Shown here: one piece after another, positions 34,136 through 41,751 of the stretch
Position numbering within the stretch: position 1 is the stretch's first letter
Layout: each line of letters opens with the position of its first letter
Assembly: GCA_020638905.1 (NCBI GenBank)
Contig: JACKHP010000015.1
Coordinates: forward strand, 1 to 64,000
DNA from: Planctomycetota bacterium
GTDB taxonomy: Bacteria; Planctomycetota; B15-G4
Length of the DNA stretch: 64,000 nt
Direction: 5' to 3'
Position numbers and translations under genes: made by a program
The notes under the pieces: generated by a model
Seen by the model: the letters and a program-made list of their open reading frames with translations, nothing else
Told to the model about the DNA's origin: nothing
Databases searched by the model: none

Positions 34136-34283
34136 CGGCTGCTCGCGTCCGACGCGGGGGATGTCGCGCGTGTCGCGGCATGCGCGTCGCGCGCGGCACG
34201 CGCGGCGCCTTGTCGAATGCGGGCGATCCGGGGATGATGGCCCCGAGCCGGGGGGAGTGGGTTCCGCGCCAGGGGAGCGACCG

Positions 34284-36566
34284 ATGGACACGGCCCCGGC
34301 GAGCGTCCTGCTCGCCCTGCTGCTGCTCGTGGCGAGTTGCGCGCAACCGACGTCGGGGAGCGGCGACGGCGATCGCGCGACCGGTGTCGACGTCACCGCG
34401 CGCGCGGCCTCCGCCGCCGCGACGACCGGTTCCGCGCGCGGCGGCGCGGCGCCGGACGGGCTGCCGTCCCGCGACGAGGCGTCGCTCGTGCGGCTCCAGC
34501 GCGTGAGCGGACGCGTCGTCGACGCACTCGGCGCGCCGATCGCGGGAGCGCGCGTGCAGCCCGTCCCCGACGACGCGCTGCTCGCACGGCGCGGGCTGGG
34601 CGTGCTGTCCGGCGGTGACTCCGCGACCGACTCGAGCCGCTCGTTCTGGCGCGACGATGCGCTCCCGTCCACGGCCACCGATCGCGGCGGACGCTTCGCG
34701 TTGGATGTCGAGGCGTGCGAGGTCGGACGTTCCGGCGTGCTCGCGATCTCGGCGCCGGGCTGCGCCACGCGTTGCGTCGACCCGGCTCCGCGCGAGCTGG
34801 GCGACCTCGTGCTGCAACCCGGCCGGTCCGTCTCGGGACGGCTCGTCGACCGCTCCGGCGCGCCGCTCGCGGGCGTGCGCCTCGAACTCGGCGTGGGCGA
34901 GGGCGGCTTCCCGCTCGCGGAGGACGCCGACGCATCGCTCGCCGCGTTTGCGCTGCCCGACGTGGTGCGTACGCGCAGCGACGTCGACGGACGCTTCATC
35001 CTCGACGGCCTGCCGGTGATCGCCGGCCTCGTGCTGCGCCTGCGCGGCCTCGTGGTCGACGCGACGATCGGACCGTTCGACCTGCTCGCGCGCACCTCGC
35101 GGCGCGTCCCGCGGCTCGACCTGGGCGACGTGGTCGTCGACGGACGTGCGCGCGCCGCACCGATCACCGGCGTGGTGCTCGATCCCGAGGGACGTCCCGT
35201 GGTCGGCGCGCGCGTGCTGCTCGCCGACGTCGCGCGGGCGGCCCGCGTGGACGCCGGCGCGACGACCGCGCGCGGCGCGGCCGCGCTCGCGGGGAGCGAC
35301 ACCGATCCCGCCCTCGCCGCGTGGGAGGCGCTCGTCGGAGAACCCGACGTCGAGCGCACGCTCAGCGACGCGCGCGGCGCGTTCGCGTTCGTCGCCGCGG
35401 GCGCCGGCGCGCGCGTGCTGCTCGTCGAGGCCGACGGACTGCTCCCCGCGCGACGCGACGTCCCGGCCGACGCGGACGCGCCGCTGCGCGTGGCGCTCGA
35501 GCCGCCCGGCGATCTCGTGTTGCAGCTCGTCGACGCGGGCGGCGCGGCGGTCGACGCGCGCGTGCTCGCGGCCTACGCGCACGCGGGCACGCCCGCGGGT
35601 CCCTGGATGTCGGCGCGTTCGTGCGAGATCGTCGCCGGCGATTCGCCCGGGCGTTGCTTCGTACGCGGCGCGGGACGCGGCGCGACGCGCGTCGTGGTCG
35701 AGGCCGACGGCTTCCCGCGCCAGGCGCTCGACGCGCCGGGCGTCGAGCCGCATCGCGTGCGCGAGGCGACGCTCGTGCTGGATGACGGCGCGCGGCTCGA
35801 CGGACGCGTGGTCGACCCGTCCGGCGCGCCGATCGCGGGTGCGCGCGTGGTCGCCACGCGCGAGTCGTCGCCGGGCTGGGACGCGCTCGCGCGCCTCGCC
35901 GGTCCCGCGCCGGTCGCCACCGACGCCGACGGACGCTACGCGCTGCGCGTGCTGCCGGGAGCGTACCGGCTGCGCGCGTCGTCCGCCGGACGGGCGTCGG
36001 AGGGATGGCGCGTCGAGCGCGTCGTGGCGGGCGAGCGGCGCACGCTCGGCCTGTGCGCGCTCGCACCCACGGGCACGCTGCGCGTCACCGTGCGTGATCT
36101 GCGCGGCGTCCCTCGTGCGGGCGCGGCGCTCACGCTCGGCGGCGTGCTCGCGCCGGGCGCGACCACCGACGCCGACGGCGTGGCCACGTTCCTCGATCTG
36201 GCCGAGGGTGCGTACGAGGTCTCCGAGCTCGGGCCGCGCGCCTCGACGGCGTGCAGGGTGGTCGCGGGCACGACGACCGAGATCGAGCTCACGACGCCCG
36301 TCCACCTGCGCTTCGCGGGACGGGTGCTGCGCCACGGCAAGCCACTGCGCGGGGCACGCGTGCGCGTGGCCGAGGGGGTCACGCCGCTGGCTGCGCGCGG
36401 CGGGCGTCCCGTCGACCTCGACGGACGCTTCGAGTTCACGGTGAGCTCGCCCTCGGTGACGGTCCTGGCCGAGGCCCCCGACGGCCACCGCTCGCCGCAA
36501 CGCGACCTGTGGATCGTGCGCGACGGCGAGGCCGCGTTCGGCGACGTGGAGCTCGTCGTCGACTGA
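34284..36566 (+). CDS. Lipoprotein with repeated carboxypeptidase-regulatory-like domains
   Basis: 760 residues. ATG at 34284 with GGGGAG 7 bases upstream. Lipobox VASC (Cys19). A disordered segment is followed by about six carboxypeptidase-regulatory-like (PF13620-type) beta-sandwich repeats, each opening with xGRVxDxxGxPIxGARV: VSGRVVDALGAPIAGARV, VSGRLVDRSGAPLAGVRL, ITGVVLDPEGRPVVGARV, LDGRVVDPSGAPIAGARV, LRVTVRDLRGVPRAGAAL and FAGRVLRHGKPLRGARVRV. No catalytic domain is attached. The protein is probably anchored in the outer membrane and displayed in the periplasm or on the surface as an extended fibre. Paralogous in build to the proteins at 41.5-44.0 kb and 44.2-45.6 kb. Confidence 0.85.
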   Translation: MDTAPASVLLALLLLVASCAQPTSGSGDGDRATGVDVTARAASAAATTGSARGGAAPDGLPSRDEASLVRLQRVSGRVVDALGAPIAGARVQPVPDDALLARRGLGVLSGGDSATDSSRSFWRDDALPSTATDRGGRFALDVEACEVGRSGVLAISAPGCATRCVDPAPRELGDLVLQPGRSVSGRLVDRSGAPLAGVRLELGVGEGGFPLAEDADASLAAFALPDVVRTRSDVDGRFILDGLPVIAGLVLRLRGLVVDATIGPFDLLARTSRRVPRLDLGDVVVDGRARAAPITGVVLDPEGRPVVGARVLLADVARAARVDAGATTARGAAALAGSDTDPALAAWEALVGEPDVERTLSDARGAFAFVAAGAGARVLLVEADGLLPARRDVPADADAPLRVALEPPGDLVLQLVDAGGAAVDARVLAAYAHAGTPAGPWMSARSCEIVAGDSPGRCFVRGAGRGATRVVVEADGFPRQALDAPGVEPHRVREATLVLDDGARLDGRVVDPSGAPIAGARVVATRESSPGWDALARLAGPAPVATDADGRYALRVLPGAYRLRASSAGRASEGWRVERVVAGERRTLGLCALAPTGTLRVTVRDLRGVPRAGAALTLGGVLAPGATTDADGVATFLDLAEGAYEVSELGPRASTACRVVAGTTTEIELTTPVHLRFAGRVLRHGKPLRGARVRVAEGVTPLAARGGRPVDLDGRFEFTVSSPSVTVLAEAPDGHRSPQRDLWIVRDGEAAFGDVELVVD

Positions 36567-36755
36567 CGGGTGCCCGAGGGGCACGCCCAGCGGGCGCGCG
36601 GACCCCCTTGCGGCCCGGCTGAACCCCCGCCGCGGGTGTTCGGGCGCCGATTCCGAAACGCCGAGGCTGCCTTCCGGCTGGGATCCCTGCCGCCCGTGGA
36701 CGGCCCGCAGTCCCCGCGAACTCCACCACCGACCGCTTCCCGTCGAGCCGCTCCC

Positions 36756-39704
36756 TTGAAGACCCCGCACCTCCGGTCCCGCGTCCTCCCCGTCCGGCGT
36801 GCCTCCCTGCTGGGACTGGCGCTGTTCGCACCGCTCGGCGTCGCGACGGCCCAGTCGGCGCTGCTCTCCTACGAGGGCGACTTCCACGGAGCCGAGTTCG
36901 GGAGCGTCCTGCGCTACGCGTTCGTCGCCGACGGCGACGGCATCCCCGACATCCTCGTGGGCTGCCCCGAGGACGACAGCGCGGGCGAGGACGCGGGCGC
37001 GGTCTACGTCTTCTCGGGTGCGGACCACAGCCTGCTGCGCAAGCACGTCGGGTCCGCGGCGGGCGATCGCTTCGGCTCGGCGCTCGCGCTCTGCGGTCAC
37101 GTCGACAATGACATCTACCTCGACTACGCGATCGGCGCGCCGTTCAGCGACGCGAACGGTGTCGACGCGGGGAGCGTCGTGATCTGCTCGGGTCTCGACG
37201 GTCACGTCCTCGCGACGCAGTCCGGTGCCGCGGCGGGCGATCGCTTCGGCTCGTCGATCGGATACGTCGGCGAGTACGACGACGGGATCGACCCGTTCGT
37301 GGGGCTCGCGATCGGCGCGCCGTACTTCGACGGCACCGCGGGCAGCCACTGCGGCGCGGTCTTCTTCCGCCGGGCCCTCGGGGGACTCCTCCCGTACCCG
37401 CCGTTCGAGCGACAGGGCACCCAGGCCAACGAACACTTCGGAGCGTCGCTCGACGCGCGCACGGAGAGCGGGTACCACGGCATCATCATCGGCGCCCCCG
37501 ACTTCGACGGCGGCATCGGCGGGACGAACGCCGGGCGCTTCGAGGTCTGGCTGGCCTACAAGCTCGAAACCTCGCCCTTCGCGGCGTTCGAGTTCACCGT
37601 GCTGGGCACGGCGCCGAACGGGCGCCTCGGGTCGAGCGTGGCCGCGATCCACTGGCCCGATGCCGGCGCCCAGCCCCCGTACCTGCAGTACGCGGCGGGA
37701 GCGCCCGAGGCGGCCACGCCGTACGTCGAGATCTGGTCCGATCACTCGACCGGCCCCGCACACCTCGCGACGCTCACGGGCAGCGGTCGCTTCGGCGCGT
37801 CGATCGCGTGCAGCGATCCCACCTGGGGGGCCTCGCTCGTCGCCATCGGCTCGCCCGACCAGGCATCGGCGAAGGGCCGCGTGACGATCTACAAGGACGG
37901 CGTCTTCGACCGCGTCGTCGACGGCCAGACCGCGGGCGAGCACTTCGGAGCCTGCGTGGCGGGGCACTACGGCGCCACCGAAGTCGACTTCCACGAGGAC
38001 GAACTCCTCTTCGGCTCGCCCGACGCCATCGGCCAGGGTCCCTCGGGCGCGGTGCCGTCCGCGGGTCGTCTCGAGCAACACGACTACTTCCACAAGCAGT
38101 ACGGACTGAGCGCGCCGCTCGGCGCCGGCGATCGCGCGGGCAGCGCCGTGGCGGGTCTCGGAGACGTCGACGCCGACGGCGTGCCCGACGTGCTCGTCGG
38201 CAGTCCCGACGACGACCGCACGCTCTCGGTCCCGGTCCCGAGCGAGCTGATCGACTGCGGCAGCGTGCGCGTGCTCTCGGGCGCGACGGGGGCGGTGCTG
38301 CGCACGACGTACGGCGCGGCCGACGGCGATCATCTCGGCGCGTCGGTGGCCGCCCTCGGCGACATCGACCTCGACGGCGTGACCGACTACGTCGCCGGCG
38401 CGCCGCAGCAGGACAACACGTCCACCACGAAGGGCTACGCGTACGCGATCTCGGGCAAGACGGGCGCGATCCTGTTCACGCTGAGCGGCTTCTTCAACTC
38501 GGGCGAGTTCGGCGCGGCGGTCGGCGGCGGCAGCGACGTGAACGGCGACGGACGCATGGACATCCTGGTCGGATCGCCGGGCACCTCGAACGGCAACGTG
38601 ACCGCGTACTCGGGCGTGAACGGCGCCTCTCTCGGCACGGTGAACGGCGCGACGGTCGGCGACCGCTTCGGCGCCGCGGTGGCCGGTCTCGGGGCCGACC
38701 TGAACGGCGACGGCAGGCAGGAGTACCTCGTCGGTGCGCCGGGCTTCGACCTGCTCGGCACGGTCGACGCGGGACGCGCGTACCTCATGCGCAGCACGAC
38801 GAGCCTGCTCACGGTCAACGTGGCCAACGGCTTCGCCGCGAACGACCGCGCCGGCACGTCGGTCTCGGCCGTGGGGGACGTGAACCACGACGGCGTCGCC
38901 GACTGGCTCGTCGGCATCCCCGGCTACGACACGCCCGCCACCGACGCCGGACGTGTGCGCGTGATCTCGGGCGTGGCGGGCCTCGGGACGCAGCTCGCGA
39001 GCATCACGGGCCTCGGCCCCGACGACCAGTTCGGCACGTCGGTCGTCGGCGTCGGCGACGTCGATCTGGACGGCTTCGTCGACTGGGCCGCCGGGGCCCC
39101 CGAGCAACTCGTGTTCAGCGTCGACGGCTACGTGCGCGTGATCTCGGGCAAGGACGCCTCGCAGCTGTTCCTGCTCGACGGGGCGTCCGGCGACGGCTAC
39201 GGCAGCGCGCTCGCCTCGGCCGGCGACGTCGACCTCGACGGCATCCGCGATCTCGTGGTCGGCTCGCCGGACAACGGCCACAGCGCTCTCGACGGCGGCC
39301 GCGTGGAGGTCGTCTCGCTCTCGAGCGGCACCCCGGCCTGGACCGATCTCGGCTTCGCGCTGGCCGGCCTCGCCGGACCTCCGTCGCTCGTCGGCACGGG
39401 CTCGCTGCTCGGCGGATCGCCCGGCGCGCTCACGCTCACCGCGGCCGCGCCCTCCGCGCTGTGCTTCCTGTTCGTGTCCCTCTCGAGCACACCGTCGGCG
39501 TTCAAGGGCGGCATCCTCGCGACCGTCCCGGTGGACGCGTCGTTCGCGCTCGGCACCTCGGCCACGGGCGAGCTCCCGATCGCGTGGGCCGCGTGGCAGC
39601 CCGGCCTCTCGGGCCTCGTGCTCTCCTTCCAGTACGGCATCAAGGACGTCGGCGGTCCGTACGGGGTCGCGCTCAGCAACGCGGTGCAGGCCAGCGTGCC
39701 CTGA
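36756..39704 (+). CDS. Large secreted FG-GAP repeat protein with the shared C-terminal module
   Basis: About 982 residues from a TTG at 36756, chosen because it gives a normal signal peptide (VRRASLLGLALFAPLGVATAQS); a GTG at 36570 would add 62 residues before it and is less likely. The body is some thirteen FG-GAP-type repeats (GDRFGSALALCGHVDND, GDRAGSAVAGLGDVDADGVPD, DDQFGTSVVGVGDVDLDGF), probably two beta-propellers; the first half is degenerate in the calcium loops, the second half canonical. The final ~120 residues (from AWTDLGFALAGLAG to ALSNAVQASVP) form the same module that ends the secreted nuclease at 16.8 kb. Role: extracellular adhesion or scaffold. Downstream is the frameshifted amidohydrolase region. 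Confidence 0.85.
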   Translation: MKTPHLRSRVLPVRRASLLGLALFAPLGVATAQSALLSYEGDFHGAEFGSVLRYAFVADGDGIPDILVGCPEDDSAGEDAGAVYVFSGADHSLLRKHVGSAAGDRFGSALALCGHVDNDIYLDYAIGAPFSDANGVDAGSVVICSGLDGHVLATQSGAAAGDRFGSSIGYVGEYDDGIDPFVGLAIGAPYFDGTAGSHCGAVFFRRALGGLLPYPPFERQGTQANEHFGASLDARTESGYHGIIIGAPDFDGGIGGTNAGRFEVWLAYKLETSPFAAFEFTVLGTAPNGRLGSSVAAIHWPDAGAQPPYLQYAAGAPEAATPYVEIWSDHSTGPAHLATLTGSGRFGASIACSDPTWGASLVAIGSPDQASAKGRVTIYKDGVFDRVVDGQTAGEHFGACVAGHYGATEVDFHEDELLFGSPDAIGQGPSGAVPSAGRLEQHDYFHKQYGLSAPLGAGDRAGSAVAGLGDVDADGVPDVLVGSPDDDRTLSVPVPSELIDCGSVRVLSGATGAVLRTTYGAADGDHLGASVAALGDIDLDGVTDYVAGAPQQDNTSTTKGYAYAISGKTGAILFTLSGFFNSGEFGAAVGGGSDVNGDGRMDILVGSPGTSNGNVTAYSGVNGASLGTVNGATVGDRFGAAVAGLGADLNGDGRQEYLVGAPGFDLLGTVDAGRAYLMRSTTSLLTVNVANGFAANDRAGTSVSAVGDVNHDGVADWLVGIPGYDTPATDAGRVRVISGVAGLGTQLASITGLGPDDQFGTSVVGVGDVDLDGFVDWAAGAPEQLVFSVDGYVRVISGKDASQLFLLDGASGDGYGSALASAGDVDLDGIRDLVVGSPDNGHSALDGGRVEVVSLSSGTPAWTDLGFALAGLAGPPSLVGTGSLLGGSPGALTLTAAAPSALCFLFVSLSSTPSAFKGGILATVPVDASFALGTSATGELPIAWAAWQPGLSGLVLSFQYGIKDVGGPYGVALSNAVQASVP

Positions 39705-39839
39705 GGTCTCCGCGGAGCGCCCTTCCAGGACGCACGGGCGTCGCGCATGATGCCGTCCGCCCGGCGCACGCCCGGCGCCGGATCGCGCGCACCCCGGGCG
39801 CGACGGACGTCGGGCGCGCGTCGTCAGGGAGACGTCCGC

Positions 39840-41284
39840 ATGTCGTGTCGCAGCTCGGGCCGCGCGCTGTCGATCGCGTTCGTCGTCGCGCTGCTCGGCG
39901 CGGCCTGCGTGGCACCGACGTCCGGCGCCGACCTCGTGCTGCGCGACGTGCGCGTGGTCGATGTGCGCAGCGGCGAGGTGCGCGCGGAGCAGGCGATCGT
40001 CGTGCGCGGCGAGCGCATCGTGGCGGTCGGTCCGACGCTCGACGTCGAGGTGCCGTCCGGCGCGCGGGTGATCGACGGCGGGGACGCTTCGTCGTCCCCG
40101 GCCTGTGGGACATGCACGCATCTTCGCGTCGCGCGCGCCGCGCCGAGCTGCACGGACCCGCTCTACGTGCGCACGGCGTGCAGGCGTGCGCAGACATGGC
40201 ACGCACCTCGCCTCAGCTCCGCGCCGCGCGAACGCGCCGACCTGCGCTCGCCGCGGGTCGCTCACCTCGCCGCGCCCGTGGACGGCGTCCTCCCCTTTCG
40301 CCTGGCCTCGCCGCCGAGGACGCGGCTGCGGCGCGCGCTCGTCGCGCCTTGCTCGATGCGCAGGGCTTCGACACGATCAAGGTCTACGATCGGCCTCGCG
40401 CAGGCGTACTTCGCCCTGGCCGACGAGGCCGAACGCCGCGGGCTCGCGGCTCGTGGGGCACGTCCTGCTGGCGGTCACGCCGCTCCGGGCGGTGCGCGCT
40501 GGCAGGACGACATCGAGCACCTGACGCCGTGCTCGAGGCCGCCATCCCCGACGCGTTGGCCTGGACGGCGGCCGACGCGGGGCGACTGATGGCGCTGCTC
40601 GTCGACGGATGGCTCGCCGCGGCGTTGCCGACCTTCGACGACCCTCGCGCGCGAAGCTGTTGCGGCGCTCGCCGAGCACGAGGTCTGGCAGACACCGACG
40701 CTCGTCCAGATTCGCGGCGCCTTCTCCGCCGACGTGTTCGCCGAGAGCGACGACCTGCGCCTGCGCTCGCCGCGACGGCCGACGACTGGCGCGCTGTCGG
40801 CCGCGACGCCGCCCGCCGAGCTCGCTGCGGACGCGCCGTCTACGAGCGCCAGAAACGGCTCGTCGGCGAGCTGCACCGCGCGGGCGTCCCTGCTGCTGGC
40901 GGGCACCGACACGAGCGACGAGCTGCGGGTCTCGCCGGTGCGAGTTTCACGACGGCTCGCGCTGCTCGTCGAGGCCGGACTCACGCCGCTCGAGGCGTTG
41001 CGCACGGCTACGCTCCATCCTGCTCTGGCGCGGCGACGCCGACCACGAGGGCTATCGGCGTCGGCGCCACCGCCGACCTGCTGCTGCTCGACGGCGACCT
41101 GACGCAGGACGTGGGCCACCGCGCGGCCGCACGCCGCGCCTGCGCGGTCGCGCCTGACTGCGCGGCGCTCGACGCGCTCGTCGCCGAAGCGATCCGGCGC
41201 GCGGCCGCGCGGGGGCGTGGCGCGTCCCCACGGCCTGTCGACGTGGAAGACGGCTCGTCGCCGTCTGCACCCGGACAAAGGTGA
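39840..41284 (+). pseudogene. Amidohydrolase (imidazolonepropionase-like), broken by many frameshifts
   Basis: ATG at 39840 starts a good lipoprotein-like signal (LLGAACVAP) and a normal amidohydrolase N-terminus (ADLVLRDVRVVDVRSGEVRA). Near 40083 the frame breaks; RFVVPGLWDMHA (metal-binding HxH region) continues in another frame, and the third frame takes over at HLRVA about 30 bases later. Further recognisable pieces in changing frames are ALLDAQGFDTIKVYDR, AYFALADEAERRGL, DDIEHLT, HEVWQTPTLVQI, LLLAGTDTSDELR, LALLVEAGLTPLEALRTATL and IGVGATADLLLLDGDLTQDV, in the right order for the family. At least seven shifts occur in 1.3 kb while the codons between them look unaltered. That is more like sequencing or assembly indels, or very recent decay, than an old pseudogene. 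Confidence 0.75.
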
Positions 41285-41536
41285 ACGTCGCCAAAATTGG
41301 TCGCGCGCCGTGCCGCGGCGGAACGGCAGAACGGGCGCGTCATGGATCGCCCCTGTCGGACGGTGGGCGGGGCCGCACCCTCGCCCCTGGAAGGAGGTCC
41401 CCGATCCGGGGCCCATCATCGTCGGGTTCTGCGTCACGGCGCGGGCGACGGGACCTCGTGGGGATCGCTTGACCGAGCTCGCGGAGGCGTCCGTCGCATG
41501 GGGTCCAGGGCGGTGTCGCGCCCGGAGGAGGACGCC
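41285..41536. other. Intergenic stretch before the frameshifted secreted-protein gene
   Basis: About 250 bases without a credible gene. It contains an inverted repeat (GGTCCCCG / CGGGGCC, 41396-41413, one bulge) that might terminate the amidohydrolase transcript, and AAGGAGGT at 41391-41398 with no usable start codon behind it. It lies within the frameshift-prone part of the sequence, so base-level detail is not trustworthy. Confidence 0.4.
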
Positions 41537-41751
41537 CTGAATCTCTGCTTCGCCTGGTGCATCGTCGTCGCGCTCTGCTCGGCCTGGCCGGCGTGGCGTG
41601 GTTCGACGCGACACGCAGGCACGGAGAATCGGCTCGCCGCGTCCGCTGCCGTCGAACGCGCGTCGCTCACGGCCGGGTCCGCCGACGGCCGAGGCGCCGA
41701 GGCGCTCCACCCGTTCCGCGAGGGGTGAGCGCTTCGTGCTAACGTGGACGC
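41537..41751 (+). other. Frameshifted 5' end of the following secreted-protein gene
   Basis: GGAGGAGG (41524-41531) lies 5 bases before CTG at 41537, from which (L/M)NLCFAWCIVVAL reads as a signal anchor; two bases too many near 41575 break the helix, and LLGLAGVAWFDATRRHGES continues it in another frame. A third piece, ERFVLTWTRAVRDGAALPDV, is in yet another frame just before 41820. These pieces make sense as the N-terminus of the protein encoded from about 42.03 kb. The CTG may be a misread ATG. Confidence 0.5.

Noticed and set aside
26261..35359. A minus-strand frame open for about 9 kb (over 3000 codons), which would suggest a giant protein
   Set aside because: Only its last 726 codons are a real gene. 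The rest lies opposite recQ, the VgrG-tail-like gene and the lipoprotein gene, and reads as Arg/Ala/Ser-rich nonsense. Long antisense open frames are expected at this GC content.
33648..40265. A second very long minus-strand frame (about 2200 codons)
   Set aside because: It is antisense to recQ, the regulatory-like lipoprotein and the FG-GAP protein, has no domain pattern and shows the composition bias of a shadow frame.
41391..41398. AAGGAGGT, a perfect Shine-Dalgarno sequence suggesting a hidden small gene
   Set aside because: No ATG, GTG or TTG occurs at a usable distance and the following frames have no protein-like content; the base calls in this stretch are also suspect.
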